DNA of 64,000 nucleotides from Rhodohalobacter mucosus (lineage in GTDB: Bacteria; Bacteroidota; Rhodothermia; Balneolales; Balneolaceae): contig NZ_QGGB01000010.1 in NCBI RefSeq assembly GCF_003150675.1, positions 124,001 to 188,000 of the forward strand, in the 5' to 3' direction. Of the stretch, positions 36,547-45,339 are shown piece after piece; position 1 is the stretch's first letter, and each line of letters starts with the position of its first letter. The notes under the pieces were generated by a model that was not told where the DNA came from, ran no database searches, and was given only the letters and a program-made list of their open reading frames with translations. Both the position numbers and the translations under genes were made by a program.

Positions 36547-37113
36547 ATGTTTGATCGATTTCTACATATCTATCGTACGGCCGTAATCGGTTTTGTTATG
36601 GCCGGATTCCTGTCTCACCTTTTTCTCCCATTGTCGGGTCAGGCCAAAAAAACGTCCTTCACCCGCTGGCTCAGCCACAACGTTGTGGAGACGGGTGATG
36701 AGAATGAATCAAAGGTACGCGACAGCATCCGCAAGCTTCCCGATCAAACAGGTGATTTCTCGCTGCTGCTTAAAGAAGCGTCGCAGTTGATCGCCAGTCA
36801 TAAAGAAGTTTTCCGGCTCTCCGCTCACAGCGGAAGCGAAACGGAACTTCCCTCTGATCAAAACCCGTCATGGCTGATTGAACAGTGGAATGATTATCAC
36901 CATCAAAGCAGTCAGATGAACGGTTTCCTCAATGAGTCGGGGAAGATATTTTTAAAATGGCATGATTCGGGCAACGGGTGGAACAGCCTTTCGGGATTTA
37001 ATATTCACCTTAATCATGAGTCAGAATCTGTAACTGCTATATCGCATGCCGGAGCAGAGCCTTCTTCTGCACCTTCTCCACTTGCTTTTGGAATCAGCAT
37101 CAACGCTCCCTGA
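36547..37113 (+). CDS. Hypothetical exported protein
   Basis: The 188-residue protein is not recognised. It has an N-terminal signal-like hydrophobic stretch (about 12-30) and is then hydrophilic, with a histidine- and glutamine-rich middle (NDYHHQSSQMN near 116). The chain has no obvious domain and ends in a proline-serine-rich segment. It is located 71 bases after uvrA and upstream of secD, so it may be co-transcribed with either. The reading frame is open over its full length without interruption, in favour of a real gene, but homologues would be needed to be sure. Confidence 0.5.
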   Translation: MFDRFLHIYRTAVIGFVMAGFLSHLFLPLSGQAKKTSFTRWLSHNVVETGDENESKVRDSIRKLPDQTGDFSLLLKEASQLIASHKEVFRLSAHSGSETELPSDQNPSWLIEQWNDYHHQSSQMNGFLNESGKIFLKWHDSGNGWNSLSGFNIHLNHESESVTAISHAGAEPSSAPSPLAFGISINAP

Positions 37114-37292
37114 TGGTTTCCTGATTCATTTTTTCTCCAGTTGTCGTGTGTCGTGAACATACATCTTTCAGTTCGCGCCCGGCAAACATTTTTAGAATAG
37201 CTAATACCAGATCTGGCTGCCCTCTTTTCGATTGGCGACAGATCTGCTGATTAAATATTAAAACTCTACCAACCAATCATTTTCATACAATC

Positions 37293-39098
37293 ATGAAAAA
37301 TCAAAATAACGGATTTAAAATCGGCTCTATCGTCGTTTTTCTGGGCCTGACCCTTTGGTACCTGTTCCCCACCATCCAATGGAGCCTGGAACAGCGTCAC
37401 ATGGAAAGCCTCACCGAAACCGAGCTGGTTCGCTACCAAAGCGATAACAATGAAAAACTGCAGAGTCTCAGAGAACGATCACTTAAGCTTGGACTGGATC
37501 TTCAGGGCGGCATGTACGTAACCCTTCAGATCGGAGAACCACAGCTGATTCTGGAACTGGCCGGTGATAACGCGGATGACGAGCTTGAGCAAATCATCAA
37601 TGTGGCCGAAGAACAGGCTGTTCAGAACAACACTGACTTTGTGGATGAATTCGTCTCTGAATTTGAGGCCCGTAACCCTGACGGACTCCTCAGCAGATAT
37701 TACCGTTCGGATGCGGAAAATATCACACGACGCTCAACCAACGAAGAGATTGCCACCTATCTCAGAACACAGCGCGATTCGGCTGTTACCCGGGCCATGG
37801 AGATTATCAGGTCAAGGGTTGACCGCTTTGGCGTATCCGAGCCTTCAATTGTACAGCAGGGTACAAACCGAATTATTGTAGAGCTGCCCGGCGTGGATGA
37901 CGAAGAACGTGTAAGAGATCTTCTGAGAGGAACGGCGCGACTCGAATTCAGGATGGCGGCCGAACCGGATGAAATCAATGCTTCAAAACAGCAGATCTCG
38001 ACCTATTTCCAGGAAAACCGCGAGGAGCTGGAAGAACAGGGTATGCAAAACCTGCTTGACATTTTCAGTTTCCAGGGTGTATCGCAATACTCCTTCGGTT
38101 ACGCAGCGGAGACGGATACAGCTGCCGTAAATCGTTTGTTGTCGATGGAAGAGGTACAGCGACTGATTCCCAGAAATACGGTTTTGATGTGGGGAGCCCG
38201 GCCGTTTGCATTTGATAGCGGAACCGGACTCGTGGAACTGATTGCGGTCCGCAGCCAGATTGAGCTTACAGGCGATGTGATCACAGAGGCCCGCGTAGCG
38301 TTTGAGCCCACGACCAATGCCGCTGAGGTATCCATGACGATGAATTCGGAGGGTGCACGGCGCTGGTCGCGCATTACGGGGGCCAATATCGGCCGCCCTG
38401 TTGCCATCGTGCTCGACGGTTATGTAGAATCATACCCGACCGTGCAGAATCAGATCAATAACGGACGCTCATCCATTACCGGTATTGGCGGTGTGCAGGA
38501 GGCTGAGGATCTTGTAAACATCCTTCTCTCGGGTGCCCTTCCCGCCCCGCTCGATATTGTGGAAGAACGGACCGTGGGTGCTTCGCTCGGTGAAGCCTCC
38601 ATTCAGGCCGGCCTTTATTCGGTCATTTTCGGGCTCAGTGTGGTAGCCATTTTTATGATTGTATACTATCGTGTTGGTGGCGCCATAGCCGATCTGGCTC
38701 TAATCCTGAATATTATCTTCATTCTGGGAATCCTGGCCGGCTTTCAGGCTACTCTCACCCTTCCTGGAATTGCAGGTATCGTACTTACCATTGGTATGGC
38801 CGTGGATGCGAACGTGCTGATATTCGACCGGATCCGCGAGGAGATGCGCGGCGGCAAGACACTCAGGGCCGCTATCGATAACGGGTACTCTAATGCAATG
38901 AGCGCCATTATTGACGCCAACGTGACCACCTTCTTTGTGGCTATCATTCTCTACAGTTTTGGTGTAGGACCGATCAAGGGCTTTGCAATTACGCTGATGG
39001 CCGGTATTGTGGCATCTCTCTTCAGTGCCATCGTAATCACCAGGGTGGTAGTTGACTATCTGACCCGTGAAAAAACCGCAGATGTCAGCTTCGGTTGA
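37293..39098 (+). CDS. secD: Protein translocase subunit SecD
   Basis: The 601-residue inner-membrane protein has an N-terminal transmembrane segment near 7-25, and a periplasmic P1 region with the conserved LGLDLQGGMYVTLQ near 66-79. A cluster of five transmembrane segments follows in the last 180 residues, with GMAVDANVLIFDRIREE near 496-512. SecD with SecF uses the proton-motive force (or sodium) to help pull proteins out of the SecYEG channel. It is in tandem with secF, 42 bases apart. No yajC is visible. Confidence 0.96.
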   Translation: MKNQNNGFKIGSIVVFLGLTLWYLFPTIQWSLEQRHMESLTETELVRYQSDNNEKLQSLRERSLKLGLDLQGGMYVTLQIGEPQLILELAGDNADDELEQIINVAEEQAVQNNTDFVDEFVSEFEARNPDGLLSRYYRSDAENITRRSTNEEIATYLRTQRDSAVTRAMEIIRSRVDRFGVSEPSIVQQGTNRIIVELPGVDDEERVRDLLRGTARLEFRMAAEPDEINASKQQISTYFQENREELEEQGMQNLLDIFSFQGVSQYSFGYAAETDTAAVNRLLSMEEVQRLIPRNTVLMWGARPFAFDSGTGLVELIAVRSQIELTGDVITEARVAFEPTTNAAEVSMTMNSEGARRWSRITGANIGRPVAIVLDGYVESYPTVQNQINNGRSSITGIGGVQEAEDLVNILLSGALPAPLDIVEERTVGASLGEASIQAGLYSVIFGLSVVAIFMIVYYRVGGAIADLALILNIIFILGILAGFQATLTLPGIAGIVLTIGMAVDANVLIFDRIREEMRGGKTLRAAIDNGYSNAMSAIIDANVTTFFVAIILYSFGVGPIKGFAITLMAGIVASLFSAIVITRVVVDYLTREKTADVSFG

Positions 39099-39140
39099 TC
39101 CTCAAACAAACATTTTTACTTAAAAAAACAGGTATACATT

Positions 39141-40061
39141 ATGAGATGGTTTGAAACACCCAGTTTTGACTTTATAAAATATCACAATATTGCATACTTC
39201 ATTTCCGGAGCCCTGGTAATCGGGTCGATCGTTGCAATCCTTACAATGGGGCTGAACTACGGAATTGACTTCCGTGGCGGAAAAGAGTTTGTATTTCAGT
39301 TTGAAAGCCCGGTAAGCGTCACCGACATACGAAATGAACTTACAGAACCGCTGGGTTCCACACCGGAAATAAAGCTATTCGGATCTGAAAGCGAGATACT
39401 GATACGCACCGATGCAGAAGGTGACATCACCGAAGTAAGTGACATCATCATGAGCACTGTGACGGCCATGTATCCGGACAATCCCGTATCTATTCAAAAA
39501 ACCGACCTTGTGGGGCCTCGTTTTGCTGATGATCTACGGCGGGGGGCTATAAATTCCATCTTCTTTGCCCTGGCGGTTGTCTTCATTTACATTTTCATAC
39601 GCTTCAAGGGATGGTACTTTTCAGCCGGCGCGATTGCCGCCCTGGCCCACGACGTACTGATTGTATTGGGAATATTTACCGTTATGGGCGAAATCGCACC
39701 ATTTAACGTAAGCATTGATCAGGCCATCATTGCGGCTTTCCTGACTATTGTCGGATATTCACTGAACGACACCGTGGTGGTATTTGACCGTATTCGCGAA
39801 AACTCCATAGTGTACAAGACGATGGAGTTTAAGGAAATGATCAATAAAAGCCTGAATGATACACTCAGCCGTACTGTGATCACATCTGTCACTACCTTGT
39901 TTGTAGTACTCGTGCTATTTATCTTTGGCGGTGAAGTGCTGAAAGGTTTTGCGTTTGCACTTGTTTTGGGTATCATTCTAGGTACATACAGTTCTCTTTT
40001 TGTGGCAAGTTCGCTCGTCGTTGAGCTTCAGAAACGAGCCATGAATAAAGCGAAGTCTTAA
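39141..40061 (+). CDS. secF: Protein translocase subunit SecF
   Basis: The 306-residue partner of SecD has an N-terminal transmembrane segment, the family motif LNYGIDFRGGKEFVFQF near 39-55 and a five-helix membrane domain. That domain has GYSLNDTVVVFDRIRENS near 201-218, which carries the aspartates used in ion transport. The length is usual. It follows secD and precedes the STAS gene by 35 bases, so secD-secF-STAS could share a transcript. Confidence 0.96.
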   Translation: MRWFETPSFDFIKYHNIAYFISGALVIGSIVAILTMGLNYGIDFRGGKEFVFQFESPVSVTDIRNELTEPLGSTPEIKLFGSESEILIRTDAEGDITEVSDIIMSTVTAMYPDNPVSIQKTDLVGPRFADDLRRGAINSIFFALAVVFIYIFIRFKGWYFSAGAIAALAHDVLIVLGIFTVMGEIAPFNVSIDQAIIAAFLTIVGYSLNDTVVVFDRIRENSIVYKTMEFKEMINKSLNDTLSRTVITSVTTLFVVLVLFIFGGEVLKGFAFALVLGIILGTYSSLFVASSLVVELQKRAMNKAKS

Positions 40062-40096
40062 TCTTCGTTCATCTAACTTTAAAAACAGCAAATACT

Positions 40097-40438
40097 ATGA
40101 GCTTTAATGTTTCTGAGCGTTATAACTGTGTTGTCATAGAATTTAAAGGCAATGTGATGGGGGGGCCTGACGCCGTAAACCTGAATGAAAAACTTCATGA
40201 GCTTATTGAGGAAGACAAGAAAAATATCGTTGTCGACCTCGGGAAAGTAAAATTCATGAACTCTTCGGGTCTTGGCATGCTTATCGGCGGACTCACCACA
40301 ATGCGCAAAGCGGGCGGTGATCTCAGAATTGCGAATGCTGCTGATAAAATTCAGAGTCTTCTGATGGTTACCAAGCTCATTACAGTGTTTAAGAATTTTA
40401 AATCTTTAGATGAAGCCATCGCTTCATTCGAAGAATAA
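40097..40438 (+). CDS. STAS-domain anti-sigma factor antagonist (SpoIIAA-like)
   Basis: The 113-residue protein is a single STAS domain. The core is NIVVDLGKVKFMNSSGLGML around residues 44-63, where the serine in MNSSG is the usual phosphorylation site. In SpoIIAA/RsbV relatives the unphosphorylated protein releases a sigma factor from its anti-sigma kinase; in Bacteroidota-type bacteria the partner is usually elsewhere. No kinase or phosphatase lies nearby. It follows secF closely, and a strong terminator follows it. Confidence 0.85.
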   Translation: MSFNVSERYNCVVIEFKGNVMGGPDAVNLNEKLHELIEEDKKNIVVDLGKVKFMNSSGLGMLIGGLTTMRKAGGDLRIANAADKIQSLLMVTKLITVFKNFKSLDEAIASFEE

Positions 40439-40465
40439 CATTGTTACACTTAATCTAAACGATGA

Positions 40466-41779
<1,314 letters not shown>

Positions 41780-41792
41780 GGAGAGGTGTGCC

Positions 41793-42914
41793 ATGGCCAC
41801 CGTTGAACCGGAGTCCAAGCTGTTTCACGCAACCTATCGCTTTACCGCAGATGACATCGGGGCGGCTGAACAGATTGCTGATTCCATCTGCCTGGAGCAG
41901 TCTGTGGAAATGCCGCGCGATGCCGTTCCCGATCATGTCTCATCATCCATTGCTCAGCTTCTGTCACTATTCCCTTCCAGTGATAACCTTTGGTCTGCAA
42001 CCATCGGCTACCCCCTTCATCTTTTTGATGATGATCCAACCCAGTTTCTGAACGTGATTTTTGGGAACATCTCCCTTCAGCCCGGAATACAGCTAATCGA
42101 TCTGGAAAAAGATAAGCTCCATGGGGTGCTCCCGGGCCCATCATTCGGCATCCAAGGCATCCGGGAGCTTTCCGGTGTTTCTGACAGGCCACTAAGCTGT
42201 ACCGCACTCAAGCCCGTGGGATTATCACCCGATGAGCTTGCATTGCGCGCAGAACAGTTTGCAGCAGGCGGATTGGACATCATAAAAGATGATCATGGCC
42301 TTGCAGATCAACAGAGCGCCCCGTTCTCGGCGCGAGTAAAGGCTTGCGTATCGGCAATTGAAAAAGGAATGCAGAAAAGCGGCAAGAGAACACTCTATTT
42401 TCCAAACATTACAACCACCCCCAACCGGCTTATGGATCGGTATCGGGAAGCTGCTGATTGCGGTGCAGACGGTGTTCTGGTTTCTGCCCAGCTCTGCGGA
42501 CCCGCCATTATGAAGGAACTTGCAACGATTGGTGAGCTGCCGGTAATAGCACATCCCTCATTTTCAGGATCCATGGTTGTAAGTCACTCTCAGGGGATCG
42601 TTGCCCCGCTCTACTTTGGAACCCTCTGGAGAGCGATGGGAGCTGATTTTATCATCTATCCAAACGCAATGGGCCGGTTTTCTTTCACTGTTGAACAGTG
42701 TATGGATATAAATGAACATTGCAGGCAGAATATTGAAGGCATAAAAAGTGCATTTCCGGTGCCCGGAGGCGGAATAAACAGAGACACTGTACCGGAGTGG
42801 ATGAACAAATACGGCCGGGATACCGTTTTTCTGATAGGCGGGAGCTTGTATCAGCACCCAGAGGGCCTGCAGTTCGCTGCAGCTGAATTTCAACAAAGAT
42901 TACGGAATACATGA
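41793..42914 (+). CDS. RuBisCO-like protein (form IV)
   Basis: The 373-residue protein is a form IV RuBisCO-like protein, shorter than true RuBisCO (about 470). Recognisable parts are TALKPVGLSPDELA near 137-150 with one of the two loop lysines, and GGLDIIKDDHGLADQ near 158-172 with the carbamate lysine and metal aspartate. The glutamate after KDD is histidine. Further parts are IAHPSFSG, PNAMGRFSF and PVPGGGINRDTVP. The changed residues rule out carbon fixation. The Rhodospirillum rubrum relative isomerises 5-methylthioribulose-1-phosphate in the methylthioadenosine-isoprenoid shunt. The overlap with a cupin gene supports that reading. It is less like the Bacillus MtnW enolase group, but clade placement needs a tree. 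Confidence 0.85.
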   Translation: MATVEPESKLFHATYRFTADDIGAAEQIADSICLEQSVEMPRDAVPDHVSSSIAQLLSLFPSSDNLWSATIGYPLHLFDDDPTQFLNVIFGNISLQPGIQLIDLEKDKLHGVLPGPSFGIQGIRELSGVSDRPLSCTALKPVGLSPDELALRAEQFAAGGLDIIKDDHGLADQQSAPFSARVKACVSAIEKGMQKSGKRTLYFPNITTTPNRLMDRYREAADCGADGVLVSAQLCGPAIMKELATIGELPVIAHPSFSGSMVVSHSQGIVAPLYFGTLWRAMGADFIIYPNAMGRFSFTVEQCMDINEHCRQNIEGIKSAFPVPGGGINRDTVPEWMNKYGRDTVFLIGGSLYQHPEGLQFAAAEFQQRLRNT

Positions 42915-43363
42915 AAAACAGATCCAGGATAATAAAAGCGGACGGTTTTACATGGAAAGGTGTGGAGCGGAAAGAGTACAAAACCGGTACCAGCAATTTC
43001 AAGGGGGTCCATCGCTATTCACTTTTGGGTGACGAAACAGAGGAACTGAATTTTCACAGCAGGTATTTTGAAATCCGGGACGGGGGTTATTCAAGCCTGG
43101 AGCAGCACCGGCATCCGCACAGTGTTGTGATTATCAGGGGCAGTGGTTCGCTGATCCTGGACAATGAAATTCATCATCTCGCACTTCATGACGTCATATT
43201 CATCTCTCCGGATACCATCCATCAGTTTCATGCCGACAAAGGTGAACCTCTCGGTTTTCTGTGCATGGTAGACCGATACCGTGATAAACCGGTTATACCT
43301 GATGATGATGCCATCCAAAACAGGATTACAGACAGGAAGGTATTACAGAAAATCAGAAAATAG
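42911..43363 (+). CDS. Cupin protein, probable partner of the RuBisCO-like protein
   Basis: The 150-residue single-cupin protein begins inside the last codons of the RuBisCO-like gene (ATGA overlap). The metal-site histidines are in QHRHPHSVVIIRGSG near residues 61-75 and in SPDTIHQF near 96-103; the usual glutamate of cupin motif 1 is not seen. In Rhodospirillum rubrum a manganese cupin (methylthioxylulose 5-phosphate methylsulfurylase) acts after the RuBisCO-like protein to release methanethiol and form 1-deoxyxylulose-5-phosphate. This protein is a candidate for that step. The translational coupling strengthens the idea, but the cupin fold alone gives little functional precision. Confidence 0.72.
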   Translation: MKNRSRIIKADGFTWKGVERKEYKTGTSNFKGVHRYSLLGDETEELNFHSRYFEIRDGGYSSLEQHRHPHSVVIIRGSGSLILDNEIHHLALHDVIFISPDTIHQFHADKGEPLGFLCMVDRYRDKPVIPDDDAIQNRITDRKVLQKIRK

Positions 43364-43365
43364 TC

Positions 43366-43395
43366 TTGAAAAGGTCTCGAAAATGGCTGTATATT
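43366..43395 (+). promoter_or_regulatory. Candidate promoter of the tRNA-Gly array
   Basis: TTGAAA at 43366-43371 and TATATT at 43390-43395 are separated by 18 bases. The start would fall near 43402, ten bases ahead of the first tRNA-like unit. The site begins three bases after the cupin stop, so the tRNA array has its own likely promoter. Confidence 0.5.
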
Positions 43396-43411
43396 TACAG
43401 TCTTGATAAAA

Positions 43412-43552
43412 GCGGGAATAGCTCAGCCCTCCTGCGTCCGGAAATTCCCGGACTTCAAAGGGTAAATGGTAGAGCATCCCGACGTCTCGGGACCAAGGTC
43501 GGGGTCGCACCCAGCCGGACCGATTGACATACTGTTTTTTGTACCAACTTTA
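43412..43552 (+). pseudogene. tRNA-Gly-like degenerate unit 1, with D-loop insertion
   Basis: The unit starts like the intact tRNA-Gly (GCGGGAATAGCTCAG) and then has a 40-base insertion in the D-loop. The insertion can fold (CCCT...AGGG outside, TCCGG...CCGGA inside). It resumes at TGGTAGAGCA. The anticodon arm is replaced by TCCCGACGTCTCGGGA, and the T-arm and 3' acceptor strand are missing, so it cannot be a working tRNA. The rest is the spacer shared by the next units. Confidence 0.7.
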
Positions 43553-43653
43553 GCGGGAATAGCTCAGTGGTAGAGCATCCCGACGCCTCGGGACCAAGGT
43601 CGGGGTCGCACCCAGCCGGACCGATTGACATACTGTTTTTTGTACCAACTTTA
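43553..43653 (+). pseudogene. tRNA-Gly-like degenerate unit 2
   Basis: This 101-base unit has the intact tRNA's first 25 bases, the palindrome TCCCGACGCCTCGGGA in place of the anticodon arm, then CCAAGGTCGGGGTCGC shared with the real tRNA. It diverges into CACCCAGCCGGACCGATTGA and a T-rich spacer. There is no T-arm or 3' acceptor strand. Confidence 0.75.
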
Positions 43654-43754
43654 GCGGGAATAGCTCATTGGTAGAGCATCCCGACGTCTCGGGACCAAGG
43701 CCGGGGTCGCACCCAGCCGGACCGATTGACATACTGTTTTTTGTACCAACTTTA
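43654..43754 (+). pseudogene. tRNA-Gly-like degenerate unit 3
   Basis: A 101-base unit nearly identical to unit 2. The changes are GCTCATTGG in the D-arm, TCCCGACGTCTCGGGA in the anticodon position and one base in AAGGCCGGGG. The palindrome is kept. No T-arm or 3' acceptor strand is present. Confidence 0.75.
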
Positions 43755-43856
43755 GCGGGAATAGCTCAGTGGTAGAGCATCCCGAAGTCTCGGGACCAAG
43801 GTCGGGGTCGCACCCAGCCAAACCGAGTGACATACTGTTTTTTTGTACCAACTTTA
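43755..43856 (+). pseudogene. tRNA-Gly-like degenerate unit 4
   Basis: A 102-base unit like the previous two. The palindrome is TCCCGAAGTCTCGGGA, with one arm mismatched. The unit ends CCAAACCGAGTGACATACTG plus a T-run one base longer, then directly abuts the intact tRNA gene. Confidence 0.75.
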
Positions 43857-43931
<75 letters not shown>

Positions 43932-43940
43932 TTTATTAAA

Positions 43941-43977
43941 AAGCTCAATTCGTGTACTCATGGATTGAGCTTTTTTT
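43941..43977 (+). terminator. Terminator after tRNA-Gly
   Basis: AAGCTCAAT and ATTGAGCTT form a 9-bp stem followed by a T-run (TTTTTTTATTTT). It ends about 20 bases before the GIY-YIG start codon, leaving no room for a normal promoter between terminator and gene. Confidence 0.8.
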
Positions 43978-43997
43978 ATTTTAAGTAATCAAGAGAC

Positions 43998-44264
43998 ATG
44001 TATTACGCATACATTATCTACAGCCCTTCCAGAGATACCTACTACAAAGGACACACCTCACTGACGCCGCAACAACGACTGGAGCGTCATAACGATCAAT
44101 GGACTGTTTCAACCAGGTCCGGAATTCCATGGGACCTGACGTTTTACAAGTCATTCGAAACCAAAACCGAGGCCATTCGCTATGAACTATTCCTGAAGAA
44201 ACAGAAGAACCGGGCCTTCATAGAATCCCTTATCTCGTCCAGGGAAAATGAATTTACTCAATAG
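43998..44264 (+). CDS. GIY-YIG nuclease family protein, copy 1
   Basis: The 88-residue protein is a single GIY-YIG domain of the UPF0213/YhbQ type. The active-site parts are YYAYIIYS near the start (the GIY strand), YYKGHT near 16-21 (the YIG part), the catalytic-type arginine in QRLERHND near 27-34, and the glutamate in RYELFLKK near 60-67. The family belongs with structure-specific or homing-type nucleases, although many small members have no known target. It lies right after the tRNA-Gly terminator. Its stop codon TAG is bases 8-10 of the next tRNA-like copy, so the ORF end was set by duplication. Confidence 0.82.
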   Translation: MYYAYIIYSPSRDTYYKGHTSLTPQQRLERHNDQWTVSTRSGIPWDLTFYKSFETKTEAIRYELFLKKQKNRAFIESLISSRENEFTQ

Positions 44265-44337
44265 CTCAGGGGCAGAGCATCCCGACGCCTCGGGACCAAG
44301 GTCGGGGTCGCGGGTTCAAATCCCGTTTCCCGCTCCA
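44254..44337 (+). pseudogene. Hybrid tRNA-Gly-like copy downstream of the GIY-YIG gene
   Basis: The 3' half from CCAAGGTCGG to CCA is identical to the intact tRNA-Gly. The 5' part carries the palindrome TCCCGACGCCTCGGGA of the degenerate units, and the first seven bases (TACTCAA) no longer match the acceptor strand. It looks like a recombinant between a degenerate unit and the intact gene, and should not fold as a working tRNA. Confidence 0.75.
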
Positions 44338-44346
44338 TTTATTCAA

Positions 44347-44383
44347 AAGCTCAATTCGTGTACTCATGAATTGAGCTTTTTTT
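44347..44383 (+). terminator. Duplicated terminator of the tRNA unit
   Basis: AAGCTCAATTC and GAATTGAGCTT form an 11-bp stem followed by a T-run. It is the second copy of the hairpin after the intact tRNA-Gly. It differs by one base that lengthens the stem and again sits about 20 bases before a GIY-YIG start. Confidence 0.75.
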
Positions 44384-44403
44384 ATTTTAAGTAATCAAGA
44401 GAC

Positions 44404-44892
44404 ATGTATTACGCTTACATTATGTACAGTCCTTCCAGAGATACCTACTACAAAGGACACACCTCACTGACGCCGCAACAACGACTGGAGCGTCATAACG
44501 ATCGATGGACTGTTTCAACCAGGTCCGGAATTCCATGGGACCTGACGTTTTACAAGTCATTCGAAACCAAAACCGGTGCCATTCGCTATGAACTATTCCT
44601 CAAAAAACAGAAGAACCGGACCTTCATAGAATCCCTTATCTCGTCCGGGAAACGAATTTACTTGTTAGACCAGCAACATACAGAGTGCACTATTCTGGTG
44701 AGTCTGTACTGTTATTTCCCGTTTTCAGGAAGAGAAGCCCTGCCATGCCAACAAAAATGCCGTTCCGCATCACCATCTTCCAGCCGAATTCACTACCCAG
44801 AAGCATGGCCAGAATGGATCCGTTTTCAGGATCTCCGAAGCAGCCGCAGTCTCCCTCCATTCCGGATCCAAGACCGTAAATGGCAAAAATAA
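44404..44892 (+). CDS. GIY-YIG nuclease family protein, copy 2 with foreign C-terminus
   Basis: The first 80 or so residues are nearly identical to copy 1 (a few substitutions such as I to M in YIMYS, E to G before AIRYE). The active-site residues are kept. Beyond about residue 84 the frame reads into different DNA and, for most of its last half, into the antisense strand of the MauE/DoxX gene. That tail of about 78 residues has no natural character. The gene is either a truncated copy with an accidental tail or the original copy that lost its stop. It may not give a stable product. Confidence 0.6.
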   Translation: MYYAYIMYSPSRDTYYKGHTSLTPQQRLERHNDRWTVSTRSGIPWDLTFYKSFETKTGAIRYELFLKKQKNRTFIESLISSGKRIYLLDQQHTECTILVSLYCYFPFSGREALPCQQKCRSASPSSSRIHYPEAWPEWIRFQDLRSSRSLPPFRIQDRKWQK

Positions 44893-45160
44893 AGAATGCC
44901 AGATAAATGGCTGACACAGCAGGTTTTACAACCGAGCCAAACAGATTAAAAATCAGAAGGGAACCCATCACAATTTCAATCCAGGGAAGTGTATCAATGA
45001 TCAGGGATTTTAAACCAAGCGGGATCCAGGTGATATATGCCACACTTTCGAACAGTGCGCTGTTGTCCTGAACTTTTAAAATACCCGCAACCAGAAGCAG
45101 TGCTCCGAGCAGAATCCGGAACGAAGTCTGGATGTATGGAAGAATCTGTTTTGCTTTCAT
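44690..45160 (-). CDS. MauE/DoxX-family redox-associated membrane protein
   Basis: The 156-residue inner-membrane protein has four hydrophobic segments and a GDCGCFG motif near residue 105. That motif marks the MauE branch of the DoxX superfamily. MauE-like proteins help supply reducing power or disulfide handling in the periplasm; the partner here is unknown. The ATG at 45160 is preferred over a TTG six codons upstream. The 3' part lies antisense to the tail of GIY-YIG copy 2. It is transcribed alone, divergent from purF. Confidence 0.78.
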   Translation of the reverse strand: MKAKQILPYIQTSFRILLGALLLVAGILKVQDNSALFESVAYITWIPLGLKSLIIDTLPWIEIVMGSLLIFNLFGSVVKPAVSAIYLAFFIFAIYGLGSGMEGDCGCFGDPENGSILAMLLGSEFGWKMVMRNGIFVGMAGLLFLKTGNNSTDSPE

Positions 45161-45339
45161 GGCAATAATAATACGCAATACTTTCTAAAAAATGATACCG
45201 GAGCTTGTTAAAATTGGAGTTGCAGCGAAATAGCCGGAAACCTTTGCCACCCGGAACACAAGAATACCAGACTGCGATTTAAGCATCTTTTCCATATCTT
45301 TTGAACTCCTTGGAACCCTATTGATTCGCTTCTTCTGAC

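Noticed and set aside
41793-42914. True RuBisCO large subunit
   Set aside because: The protein is about 100 residues shorter, lacks the second loop lysine and has histidine in place of the metal glutamate after KDD.
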